A DNA stretch of 10,738 nt from an uncultured Gemmataceae bacterium (GTDB taxonomy: Bacteria; Planctomycetota; Planctomycetia; Gemmatales; Gemmataceae): positions 1 to 10,738 of the forward strand of contig CAKZUU010000119.1 in the NCBI GenBank assembly GCA_937922175.1, written 5' to 3'. This document shows, piece after piece, positions 1-6,948 of the stretch (position 1 is the stretch's first letter; every line of letters begins with the position of its first letter). A model generated the notes under the pieces. The model ran no database searches. It saw nothing but the letters and a program-made list of their open reading frames with translations, and was not told where the DNA came from. Both the position numbers and the translations under genes were made by a program.

Positions 1-380
1 GGACCCTTGCGATTCAAATAATCGCGTAGATTTCGTCCCTCGACGTATTCCAGCACCATGTAATGCATGCCATCCTGCTCGCCGACTCCGTAAATCTGCA
101 CGATGTTGGGATGATTGAGTTTGGCGACAGCCTCGGCTTCGGCGCGGAATCGGCGCAGCGCCGTTTGATGAGCCGCCAACTCCGGCCGGAGCATCTTGAT
201 CGCGACTTTCCGTTTCAACGACGTCTGCTCGGCGAGGTAGACCTGACCCATGCCGCCTCGTCCGAGGCGACGCAAGATCAGAAATTCTCCGAGCGTATGA
301 CCGCTTAAGTCCGGCTCGGAGACGGGCGACGCCTCGGGCACTTTTTGTTCAGCCGACGATGACTCAGACGTTGGTGGCAC
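1..380 (-). CDS. Ser/Thr protein kinase, N-terminal part (runs off left edge)
   Basis: This is the first ~126 codons of a Hanks-type (PknB-like) Ser/Thr kinase. I read the start as the GTG at 380-378: GGAGG lies 8 nt upstream (389-393) and an in-frame TGA sits two codons before, so no longer start is possible. After a ~26-residue Ser/Pro/Glu-rich leader the N-lobe begins. The Gly-rich loop GRGGMGQV is at residues 40-47, the ATP-anchoring lysine in VAIKML is K62, then come a RFRAEAEAVAKLNHPNIV alphaC/beta4 stretch and the hinge-like MVLEYVEGRNLRDYL near the edge. The catalytic loop and anything C-terminal lie outside the window. The family phosphorylates proteins on Ser/Thr; substrates cannot be inferred here. 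It lies downstream of the metalloprotease on the same strand with a 154-nt gap and its own candidate promoter. Confidence 0.92.
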   Translation of the reverse strand, partial: MPPTSESSSAEQKVPEASPVSEPDLSGHTLGEFLILRRLGRGGMGQVYLAEQTSLKRKVAIKMLRPELAAHQTALRRFRAEAEAVAKLNHPNIVQIYGVGEQDGMHYMVLEYVEGRNLRDYLNRKG

Positions 381-388
381 GCCTCATT

Positions 389-393
389 CCTCC
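389..393 (-). promoter_or_regulatory. Shine-Dalgarno site deciding the GTG start of the left-edge kinase
   Basis: On the minus strand GGAGG is followed by an 8-nt spacer and then GTG (380-378). An in-frame TGA immediately upstream excludes longer starts. This fixes the kinase start, which an ATG-only reading would miss. Confidence 0.75.
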
Positions 394-436
394 ACCGTGG
401 ATGCTGCGGTCTGATGGAAGTGCCACGGCTTCTTGA

Positions 437-465
437 ATTATGTGACGAGAGGCGTGCCCCGGCAA
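437..465 (-). promoter_or_regulatory. Candidate sigma-70-type promoter for the left-edge kinase
   Basis: On the minus strand TTGCCG (465-460; 4/6 to the -35 consensus) is followed by a 17-nt spacer and CATAAT (442-437; 5/6 to the -10 consensus). This would leave a leader of about 50 nt before the GTG. Planctomycete promoters are poorly characterised, so this is only a pattern match. The rest of the 381-534 gap holds one short hairpin with no T-run (GTCCC-CCT-GGGAC on the minus strand) just past the protease stop; I do not call it a terminator. Confidence 0.35.
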
Positions 466-534
466 ATAGCAGTTTTCCCCGACATTTCGAGATCGGCCCC
501 TAGCGGTGAGTCCCAGGGGGACACCCAACCAGCA

Positions 535-2589
535 TTAAAACAGCCGCAACGACCAAAGGAACGGCGAAACAGTTGTCACCGGCCCGGTCGGCGTCGGGTA
601 AACATGCTGATTCGGATTGGACGGATCGGAATATTTCGGCTCGGTTGCCGGATTGCCCGCGATCGGACCGATCCAATCATAGATACTCATGCCATACAGG
701 CGGTAGGTCGCCGGCTGCGCCGACTCGATCCGGACTCGATAGCGGCCCGGCGTCAAAGCCCATCCGCTGCCGCCGCCGACCTGCCCGTCCTGCGCGTGCA
801 GCTGGGTCACAACTCGGCCTGCTTCGTCGAAAAGTGTGACCGAGACGGGGCCACCTCGAGCCTCGAGCAACACATGAAAAATCTGCGTCTTCGCCACGAA
901 CAAATCGTATTCGCTCACCGGTTGTGCCGTCGTCAAGGAGCCGGTGGCGAATTCCATGATGTCCGCCGTTCGGTTGCCAAAGTCGAGGATCAGTTCATAA
1001 TTCCCGACCGAGGTCGTGTCACCGGGTCCGATTTGCACAAAGTAGGTCGAATTCGGTACGATGCCCGTCGCCTGAATCGTGAACGAACCGTCGCCATTTG
1101 CCAGGATGGTGCCGGTGAGTTCTTGCCGATTCGCATCCAACAGACGGATCGGAGCGATCGTCGGCTGGCCGTCGATCCCCCAAGCGGTCGCGGTCAAGAC
1201 ACCCAGGTCGCCTTGGAACCGACCAGGCGAGGTGATCTGGTACACATCGACATCAGCCGAATCGCTCAAACTGCCGAGCACCACGAAATGGGTGTTGCTC
1301 GCGTAACCATGGGCCGTCGCAACGGGAAGAGCATGATCCAAGTCGTCATCGTCATCGTCGTCCGATCCGATTCGGTGGTTCGGATCGGCCACGAGCGCTT
1401 GTAGCTCGCGACCGCGCAATGCTTCAAATGGACCGGTCATGACGGCCTGGAGTTGATCGAGGCTCCAATCGCTGTCATCGTCATCATCGTTGTCATCGTC
1501 CGTGTCATTTCCGTTCGGCAGTTCGCCATGGATGACCGCCAGGCTGTATCGTCCTATGCCGAAGACATCGGGAGTGGCTCCCTGGATTCGGACATAATAG
1601 GTTGATGCCGGGTTCACATCCGACAATGTCAGATGGACGACGCCGCCGCCCAAGTTGGTCGATGCGGATCGAGCGAGAATCTGGCCCGAGCTGTCGTACA
1701 GGGTCAGCGAGGGATTGAGCAAGCTGAGCCCCGCAGTTTGTACCCGGAATGTCATCGGACCGTTGTAGCCGGGTGCGGGTCGGATCGTGAAGAAATCAAC
1801 GTCCGTCCGACACGTGATGTCGCCGTAGACAATCAGCGGCAGGTCCGGGTGGAAATCTTCTCGGGGGGTCGTGTCGAGCCGAGTGGCCGTTCGCAGAGAA
1901 TTGTTACCGGCGACGCCTTCATGCACATCGTGGGGACGTGCCCCGTAGATCTTCTGCAATTCGGAGATATCCCGCGACGTCGGCCCGGCAACGATTCGTT
2001 GATACCGCGAGTTCATGACGGAGTCGGGTTGAGTCGTGTCTCTCAACCCCAGCGTGTGGCCCACCTCGTGCAACGCGATGGTAAACAGGTCCAGACTTTG
2101 GGCGTTGTAATCAGTGGCACTGTTGAAAATGATGTCGCCCGCCCAAGTGCCCGGAGTCGTCCGGCCCGGTCGCACCGCGGTCGCAATTGTTTCACTGGTC
2201 ATTGGCGCCGCGCCAAGCCGAATGTCGCCGAATCGCGCGTCGCCTTGCAAACGTCCCGGCGTGCCGAACGGTGAGCCATCGTCTGATCGCAAACCGACGT
2301 TCAGGTGCGCGTGAATCACCCACGACTGCACGGCTCGAAGAATTTCTTGCCGCCAGGTTCCGGGATGACTTTGATCGAAGGTGCTCGCCAAAACGCTCGG
2401 CTCGCCCAACAAGGACGTCCCGTCTGGAGCGAAACTCAGCGACAGATGTTGCGGATCCGGCCAAGGCGAGTTGGTCAACGTGGGCGTCTCTCGACTCTCC
2501 AACATTTCCAAGCGGAGCCAACAACTTGCCCACGTTCGGGGTCGTCGGTTAAACCACCGGGAGAGGGACTTCGTCATGGACCAAGGCAT
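535..2589 (-). CDS. Secreted matrixin-like zinc metalloprotease with PPC domains
   Basis: The 684-residue product begins with the planctomycete export-type signature: a basic N-terminus followed by LRLEMLESRETPT at residues 25-37, with no classical hydrophobic signal peptide. A catalytic domain follows (about 45-216) with HEVGHTLGLRD at 174-184 and a downstream Met-turn SVM (190-192). That is the metzincin HExxHxxGxx(H/D) arrangement, with H174, H178 and D184 as predicted zinc ligands and E175 as general base. Three beta-sandwich regions resembling PPC (pre-peptidase C-terminal) domains follow at about 225-352, 418-535 and 540-632, then a Pro/Asn-rich tail. Asp-rich linkers (362-374 and 410-416) separate the first two. 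The start at 2589 is supported by AGGTG a few bases upstream; Met5 is an alternative. The role is presumably extracellular or cell-surface proteolysis; the substrate is unknown. The gene appears to stand alone, with a candidate promoter in the gap upstream. Confidence 0.9.
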   Translation of the reverse strand: MPWSMTKSLSRWFNRRPRTWASCWLRLEMLESRETPTLTNSPWPDPQHLSLSFAPDGTSLLGEPSVLASTFDQSHPGTWRQEILRAVQSWVIHAHLNVGLRSDDGSPFGTPGRLQGDARFGDIRLGAAPMTSETIATAVRPGRTTPGTWAGDIIFNSATDYNAQSLDLFTIALHEVGHTLGLRDTTQPDSVMNSRYQRIVAGPTSRDISELQKIYGARPHDVHEGVAGNNSLRTATRLDTTPREDFHPDLPLIVYGDITCRTDVDFFTIRPAPGYNGPMTFRVQTAGLSLLNPSLTLYDSSGQILARSASTNLGGGVVHLTLSDVNPASTYYVRIQGATPDVFGIGRYSLAVIHGELPNGNDTDDDNDDDDDSDWSLDQLQAVMTGPFEALRGRELQALVADPNHRIGSDDDDDDDLDHALPVATAHGYASNTHFVVLGSLSDSADVDVYQITSPGRFQGDLGVLTATAWGIDGQPTIAPIRLLDANRQELTGTILANGDGSFTIQATGIVPNSTYFVQIGPGDTTSVGNYELILDFGNRTADIMEFATGSLTTAQPVSEYDLFVAKTQIFHVLLEARGGPVSVTLFDEAGRVVTQLHAQDGQVGGGSGWALTPGRYRVRIESAQPATYRLYGMSIYDWIGPIAGNPATEPKYSDPSNPNQHVYPTPTGPVTTVSPFLWSLRLF
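1342..1362 (-). repeat. Asp-codon tract encoding seven consecutive Asp
   Basis: A GAC/GAT run on the minus strand (GTCATC-type trinucleotides on the plus strand) encodes D410-D416 of the metalloprotease, in the linker leading into the second PPC-like domain. Such tracts often bind calcium or act as acidic spacers. As trinucleotide runs they can change length without breaking frame. Confidence 0.7.
1468..1506 (-). repeat. Asp-rich codon tract in the metalloprotease
   Basis: This encodes residues 362-374 (ten Asp plus one Thr, one Asn and one Ser), between the first and second PPC-like domains. GAC and GAT codons are mixed, so the tract is not a pure microsatellite. This suggests the acidic character is selected and is not recent slippage. 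Confidence 0.7.
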
Positions 2590-2765
2590 TTGTCACCTAG
2601 TTGTGGCTAATTATCAGACCTGTTTCCCGAGGAGCAAAGTTCCAATTCATCTGATGACCCGCCAAAATTTTTTGTCAATAAATTACCTATTTTACCAATT
2701 CTCTTTTTTTGAATTCAGCGTGAGTTTTCAAGTACGGTGGCTCGTTTGTGACATATCTCGTTGTT
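2590..2765. other. AT-rich intergenic region between the kinase remnant and the metalloprotease
   Basis: These 176 bases are clearly more AT-rich than the flanking coding DNA, with A/T runs around 2664-2720. No coding sequence is visible. It holds the candidate metalloprotease promoter. I see no convincing intrinsic terminator for the kinase gene that ends at 2766; a weak inverted TTGAA/TTCAA pair lacks a T-run in the right direction. Confidence 0.6.
2649..2678 (-). promoter_or_regulatory. Candidate promoter for the metalloprotease
   Basis: On the minus strand a perfect TTGACA (2678-2673) is followed by 18 nt and TCAGAT (2654-2649; 3/6 to TATAAT), inside the AT-rich gap and about 60 nt before the ATG at 2589. 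The -35 is strong and the -10 weak. It indicates that the protease can be transcribed independently of the sigma/kinase operon. Confidence 0.4.
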
Positions 2766-3053
2766 TCATTGGAGGATAAGTTGAGCGGATCGGAGGAATG
2801 TCGCGAAATCCGGCCGTTTTCGGAGCGGAGCCAAATCCGGGTCGGTCGGAACAAGTTTGAGAAGTTGCGGGTCACGGCGAAGGGCCTCTTTCAGGAGTTC
2901 CAAGGCCCGAGGAAAGTCTCCACACAAGGCAAACGTACCGGCCGCTTGATACACGATCAGAGGGCGGCGGTTTGTTTGAAGCGCTTGTTCGGCATCCTGG
3001 CGAGCCAAATCAAGTTGCCCCAACCTGGCGCGGAGCACCGCGCGCCCCCCCCC
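2766..3053 (-). pseudogene. Displaced C-terminal end of the sigma-coupled kinase/TPR protein (after frameshift)
   Basis: Directly after the G-run at 3053-3045 the open frame continues as RAVLRARLGQLDLARQDAEQAL, then a further TPR-like unit (FALCGDFPRALELLKEALRRDP) and the ending TDPDLAPLRKRPDF...ILQ, stopping at a TGA (2768-2766). This completes the TPR array that is cut off in the main frame. The 'DPDL-PLR-RP-F' ending is what I recall as typical of the C-terminus of planctomycete kinase/TPR proteins. With eight Gs in place of nine the junction reads AWGGRAVLRARLG and the whole gene would encode about 1,022 residues. I do not think this is an independent gene: it has no start or ribosome site of its own and is half of a repeat domain. 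Confidence 0.85.
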
Positions 3054-5835
3054 AGGCCTCGCCGCTGCGAGGATGGCGACGAATGGCTTCATTCAAGACG
3101 GCGATTGCTTCTTCGGGCCGATTCAGGTACTCCGACAGCGTCTCCGCCTTGTTCTGCAGGGCCAGCAAATGGTGGGGCTGGAGCTGCAAGGCCGCCTCAA
3201 TGTCGCGAAGACGCGCCTGCGGGTCGGATTGCAACAATGCACGAATCAAAAATCCCTCGGCATCGGTCGGCGTCGCGTCAAGGATCTCACGGCGCAACCT
3301 TTGAGCCTTTTCCCGTTCACCCGTCTGGTCGTAAACTCGGGCCAGACGTTCTCGAAGTTCCAGATCGTCGGGCCGGGCGGCCAACGCCGATCGTAAATCT
3401 TCGGCCGCCCCCTTCAGATCACCCACATGTTGTCGCGCCAAGGCACGATTGGTCCGAGCGTGAGGCCAATCGGGTTCGAGATCGAGAACTTGATCGAAGT
3501 CTTTGATCGCCCGGGAAAAATCGCCTTGGGCTAATCGAGTTTCGCCTCGGGCGGCCAACACTGCCGGATTCCGCGGTTTCAATGCTAAACTTGTGTTCAA
3601 ACACTCCAAGGCCCGGTCGAATCGGCCAACATCTCGAAACGCGACGCCCAGATACAGCCAGCGCATGGGGTCGGCGTCGAGCCGGTGTTGAGCCTCCTCC
3701 AACAGGGCGACCGGATCATCGACCGGCATCTCCAGGCGCGTTTCGAGGAAGAAATCTCGAGCGGAACGCATCGGCAACATCCGGGCCCGCTGTTCATCCT
3801 CAGCCGCCTGTCGAAGAAGCGTCATCGCCTGGAAAAAAGCGTCGGGCTCATGCCACAAGGTTTGCCACCAGCCGGCAGCCACCAGCGATTCCACCAGCTG
3901 TCGGCGGAGATCGGCTCGCTGATACCAAACGGCTCGGGGGGCACTCTCCGGGGGATAGTCGCGTTCCGCGCGACGATTCCGGTCCAGGGCCTCCTCCAGG
4001 ATTTGCAGCGACGACTCTCCCGACGTCCGTCGTTGCACTCGTCCCTGGGCCACCGAAAACCACAAATCGCCCACGAGGTGGCGCAATTCGATTTGTTGGT
4101 CGTGCGTCAGCAACCCGACGTCCGCACGTTGAAACCAGTCGGGGCGCACATCGGCCTGATACCGGCCGACAAGCGACTCCAGCGAGTCCAGGCTCCGCGC
4201 CTGACGACCACCGATCAACGCTCGGCTCACATCTTCGCGAAACCGATCGAATTTCTCCCTCGCCTCGAGTTGTTCCGCCCGTCTCCAACCGGTCGCGCCG
4301 ACCCAAGCGATCACGAGGATCAGGATCAAAGCCGATAACCCGACTCGGGTCGCGCTCAGTTGCTGGCGGAAGTGGCGGAAAGCTTTGCGGAGTCGGCTCC
4401 TCCACGGTTCCGATGCGTGACGCAGGGAGCGATGTTCAAATTCTCGCTGAAGGTCCTCGTGAAGCTCCCGGGCCGTGGGGTAACGTTTCGACGGGTGTGG
4501 ATCCAGACATTTGCGGATGATTGCGTCCAGCCCGGGACTGACCGCAGGATTGGCCAAGCGCGGCGAGGGCGGAGGACCTGAGCGATCCGCCAGCATCAAT
4601 TCCAGCACACTTCGCAAGGCTCCACTGGGTACCGGATAGGGACGGCGGCGGGTAACCATCTCGTACAGAATTACCCCCAAGGCATAGACATCTCCGCGAG
4701 GATGCACCAGCGGGCGACGCTCCAGATAGGATTGCAGCAGTTCCGGAGCCATGTACGGCAGCGTCCCGCCAAAAAACGCCTTCTGTTCCGAGAGCAAGTC
4801 GGTACTCCCGGCCAGATTGAAGTCCAGGATCAGCGGCTGCACCTCATCGGTCAGCAGAATGTTCGCCGGTTTCAGATCACGGTGGACGATTCCTCTCTCA
4901 TGAGCGTGAGCCAGCCCATCGGCCAACCTCGCCCCGATCCAAACGCAGGCCTCCAGAGGCGATCGATCCCGGAACGGTGCCCAATGAGGCGGAATGTCCG
5001 CCGGCTTTTCCTTGTCCCGACGAGCTGCCTCTCGAATGCGGGCGTTGTCGCGAATGGTCTCGAACACCCCCAACGCTGTGTCATGAAGCGTCGCCCGTTG
5101 AAACAGATGCTCGTTCAGCTCGTCCAAGGTGATCGCCGGATAGTACGGCATGCAAACGACAGAGAATGGCGGCGCTTGGTGCACCGAAAAGATCGGCATG
5201 ACATTCGTATGTTGCAACCGTGCCAAGGCTTGGGCTTCCACCGTCGCGTCGAGGGTCACTTTCACGGCCACCCATCGGCCGGCCAGCGATCTCTGTCGGG
5301 CCAAATACACCCGACCGAAGGCCCCGCGGCCCAACTCCTGCGTTAACTCGAAATCCAAAAACGTCGTCCCCACTTCGGGGAACGGCGTGTCCTCCACCGG
5401 AATAACTTGGCTCGATAGCTCCGGGCAGATTCGCGTCGCTGGGACGACCGACGACAACTTCCCACTGCCTTCACGCCGACTGTCGTGTTTCGGCCAATTC
5501 GACACATCAACTTGGAAACGCTCAGCGTACTCGTCGCGATGGATCCTCTCTCCCGAAGCGAGACGAAGGCGATACTCCTCATAGGCGAGGTCACCGCGGC
5601 ATTTCGGATCCCGGAAGATTTCCGGAAAACGGGCCTGATAATCGGTCAATCGGCGTTGGACGCCGCTCCGCCAATCATGCTCCATCTCAACGCGGATGAG
5701 TTCCACCAGGATGGTGCGAAACTGAGGATGATCGGCGGGAGGGAGAAATTTCTCGATCGACGCTGTGCCCTGTCGTCGAGCCTGTTCATATCGTTCGATG
5801 AACTCGTCGATCGAAGAAGTTGCAGACGGGATCAA
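3010..5835 (-). CDS. Membrane Ser/Thr protein kinase with TPR repeats, coupled to ECF sigma factor (3' end frameshifted)
   Basis: I place the start at the TTG 5835-5833, which overlaps the sigma factor's TGA (TTGA) and has GGAGG 7 nt upstream. A longer frame to 5916 lies inside the sigma gene and is unlikely. As written the product is 941 residues. Order: a helical N-terminal region (~1-150), then a kinase domain at ~163-465 with Gly loop GRGAFGRV, K192 in VAVK, a long charged insert before the catalytic loop, HRDLKPAN with D320, DFN (338-340) in place of DFG, and APE at 363-365. One membrane helix follows (~498-517), then a long alpha-helical region with TPR repeats from ~695 to the end. The TPR region would be extracytoplasmic if the kinase is cytoplasmic. 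The family phosphorylates Ser/Thr. Because the gene is coupled to a sigma factor, I infer it controls that factor. The last codons after the G-run are out of frame, ending in an aberrant ARGAPRQVGAT. Confidence 0.9.
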   Translation of the reverse strand: MIPSATSSIDEFIERYEQARRQGTASIEKFLPPADHPQFRTILVELIRVEMEHDWRSGVQRRLTDYQARFPEIFRDPKCRGDLAYEEYRLRLASGERIHRDEYAERFQVDVSNWPKHDSRREGSGKLSSVVPATRICPELSSQVIPVEDTPFPEVGTTFLDFELTQELGRGAFGRVYLARQRSLAGRWVAVKVTLDATVEAQALARLQHTNVMPIFSVHQAPPFSVVCMPYYPAITLDELNEHLFQRATLHDTALGVFETIRDNARIREAARRDKEKPADIPPHWAPFRDRSPLEACVWIGARLADGLAHAHERGIVHRDLKPANILLTDEVQPLILDFNLAGSTDLLSEQKAFFGGTLPYMAPELLQSYLERRPLVHPRGDVYALGVILYEMVTRRRPYPVPSGALRSVLELMLADRSGPPPSPRLANPAVSPGLDAIIRKCLDPHPSKRYPTARELHEDLQREFEHRSLRHASEPWRSRLRKAFRHFRQQLSATRVGLSALILILVIAWVGATGWRRAEQLEAREKFDRFREDVSRALIGGRQARSLDSLESLVGRYQADVRPDWFQRADVGLLTHDQQIELRHLVGDLWFSVAQGRVQRRTSGESSLQILEEALDRNRRAERDYPPESAPRAVWYQRADLRRQLVESLVAAGWWQTLWHEPDAFFQAMTLLRQAAEDEQRARMLPMRSARDFFLETRLEMPVDDPVALLEEAQHRLDADPMRWLYLGVAFRDVGRFDRALECLNTSLALKPRNPAVLAARGETRLAQGDFSRAIKDFDQVLDLEPDWPHARTNRALARQHVGDLKGAAEDLRSALAARPDDLELRERLARVYDQTGEREKAQRLRREILDATPTDAEGFLIRALLQSDPQARLRDIEAALQLQPHHLLALQNKAETLSEYLNRPEEAIAVLNEAIRRHPRSGEAWGGARGAPRQVGAT
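3045..3053. repeat. Nine-C/G homopolymer at the kinase frameshift
   Basis: Nine Cs on the plus strand (nine Gs in the kinase mRNA) fall exactly where TPR coding jumps frame. Reading eight Gs joins the two frames without a stop: AW-GG-RAVLRARLG. Poly-G runs are prone both to sequencing error and to true slippage, and cause phase variation in some bacteria. Confidence 0.85.
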
Positions 5836-6461
5836 GTCGATTCCTCCGGCTGTAGTAATCGACTCAGGCGGCGTCGGAAATCCTGGATCACGCGCTCCAC
5901 CGTGCGCAGAGAGCATTCCACCCGGCGGGCAATCTCCGCGGTCTCGTAGCCTCCGATCCGAAGTTCGACGATCTGGGCCGATTTGGGCGACAGTTGAGCG
6001 AGCACCTCGCGGATGACCATTTGCAGTTCATGCAAGGCGGCCTCGTTCGGGGCGACCATTCCCGGATCGCCGTCCGGAAACTCTCCGCCCGAAATCAGGC
6101 GGACATCTCGCTTGGCCGCTCGGAAATAATTTCCCTTCGCCCGGATCTTGTTTAAGGTGATGACCAACAGCAGCCGCCACAGATCCTCGCCGCTGGGAAC
6201 ATCATAATACCCCTGCGAGGCCTTGCGGAAGAAGCTCATGAAGACCGACTGCACGATGTCTTCCGCTTCCACTTGGGCCGCCAGTTCCGTTGACACTTGA
6301 CTGCGAGTCAGGGCCAACAGCCGGTGCGCGTAGCGCATGTAGAGCATGGTCGCGGCATCATCTTCGCCCCGACGAAGCCGTTGCAGCAACGATCGATCCG
6401 ACGATTCGCTCGAAATCGACGGCTGCTCCGCTGGTCCCGAATTCTCCGGCCTCTCGGTCAT
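5832..6461 (-). CDS. ECF-type RNA polymerase sigma factor
   Basis: The 209-residue product is a group-4 (ECF) sigma-70 factor with only regions 2 and 4. Region 2 spans about 25-105, with YMRYAHRLLALTRSQV, AEDIVQSVFMSFF at ~67-78 and LWRLLLVITLNKIRA (core binding and -10 recognition). Region 4 spans about 145-200, with LSPKSAQIVELRIGGYETAE and helix-turn-helix ARRVECSLRTVERVIQDF for -35 recognition. The linker is acidic and Gly/Pro-rich (124-140). There is no anti-sigma gene beside it. Instead the next gene is a Ser/Thr kinase whose TTG overlaps this TGA, so the pair is translationally coupled. Sigma/kinase pairs of this type are a recognised planctomycete arrangement, and phosphorylation of an ECF factor by a linked kinase is established in other bacteria. 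Here it is inference. The ATG at 6461 has only a weak upstream AGG. Confidence 0.93.
   Translation of the reverse strand: MTERPENSGPAEQPSISSESSDRSLLQRLRRGEDDAATMLYMRYAHRLLALTRSQVSTELAAQVEAEDIVQSVFMSFFRKASQGYYDVPSGEDLWRLLLVITLNKIRAKGNYFRAAKRDVRLISGGEFPDGDPGMVAPNEAALHELQMVIREVLAQLSPKSAQIVELRIGGYETAEIARRVECSLRTVERVIQDFRRRLSRLLQPEEST
5843..5847 (-). promoter_or_regulatory. Shine-Dalgarno site inside the sigma gene deciding the kinase TTG start
   Basis: GGAGG on the minus strand, followed by a 7-nt spacer and TTG (5835-5833). The TTG shares its TG with the sigma factor's TGA, a 4-base TTGA overlap typical of stop/restart translational coupling. Confidence 0.75.
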
Positions 6462-6948
6462 GACCTGTCCACGCGCCCTGCCCCTTGGAAGGAAGGGAAC
6501 TCACTGGCTTCGTCGGGATGAGTTTCTTTGTCCTTAACCAACCGCCAGCCATTTTTCCCACTTTTGATTTTAATGGTGATCGGGAGACGGCGGCCTTGAA
6601 AGCCATGCCACCGTTTCTTCGAGCGATTCGCCAGAATATGCAAGGATTTGCGTGAACAGGAGGTTGCATGAATTTGCATCCTCGAATGACCTGACCCCCA
6701 TGAGTTCGTCAAGACCTGAAATAGGAAGGACTTCAAGCGATTAGAGACCGTGGCGTTTCGATGGGAGGAAATGGCAGCATCCAATGTAGTCGGCTCCGAA
6801 AGTCCAGGCGGAACCCTTTGCCGCCAGGCAATGACGATGCCCAAAGGCCTTGGACGAGGAAACACGGAGAGTTTCAAGCCGCGAGCCGCCTTGAACCGCT
6901 TTCATACAATGACGGTTCGGAACCCAACGATTGATAGGCCATTAGAAC
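6462..6948. other. Divergent intergenic region between the sigma/kinase operon and yidC
   Basis: These 487 bases must contain the promoters of both the leftward sigma/kinase operon and the rightward yidC operon. I see a TACAAT hexamer at 6905-6910 about 38 nt before yidC but no matching -35. A pair of TGCA-N-G-N-ATTTGC repeats lies at 6639-6679. A minus-strand open frame (6458-6877) overlaps the sigma start as ATGA but resembles nothing I recognise. No tRNA, rRNA or clear terminator is visible. Confidence 0.5.
6639..6679. repeat. Imperfect direct repeat, possible operator
   Basis: TGCAAGGATTTGCGT (6639-6653) and TGCATGAATTTGCAT (6665-6679) match at 12 of 15 positions and start 26 nt apart, about two and a half helical turns. 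The second copy has TGCA at both ends of a 6-nt centre, which gives it partial dyad symmetry. The position between divergent transcription units fits a regulator binding site, but no regulator can be named. Confidence 0.35.

Noticed and set aside
500..520. Possible terminator hairpin after the metalloprotease
   Set aside because: The GTCCC/GGGAC stem is only 5 bp with a 3-nt loop and no T-run follows, so an intrinsic terminator is not supported.
433..1404. Long plus-strand frame opposite the metalloprotease
   Set aside because: It is a shadow of the protease gene in GC-rich DNA: Arg-rich with no family features, while the minus strand has clear domains.
3582..4520. 312-codon plus-strand frame opposite the kinase
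   Set aside because: Arg/Pro/Ser-rich antisense shadow of the kinase/TPR gene with no recognisable domain or ribosome site.
5836..5916. Kinase start 27 codons further upstream
   Set aside because: That extension lies inside the sigma factor coding sequence and reads as non-family sequence. The TTG at 5835 has a clear GGAGG and a coupled stop/start overlap.
6891..6910. TTGAAC plus TACAAT as a yidC promoter
   Set aside because: The two hexamers are only 8 nt apart, far too close for a -35/-10 pair. TACAAT alone is weak evidence.
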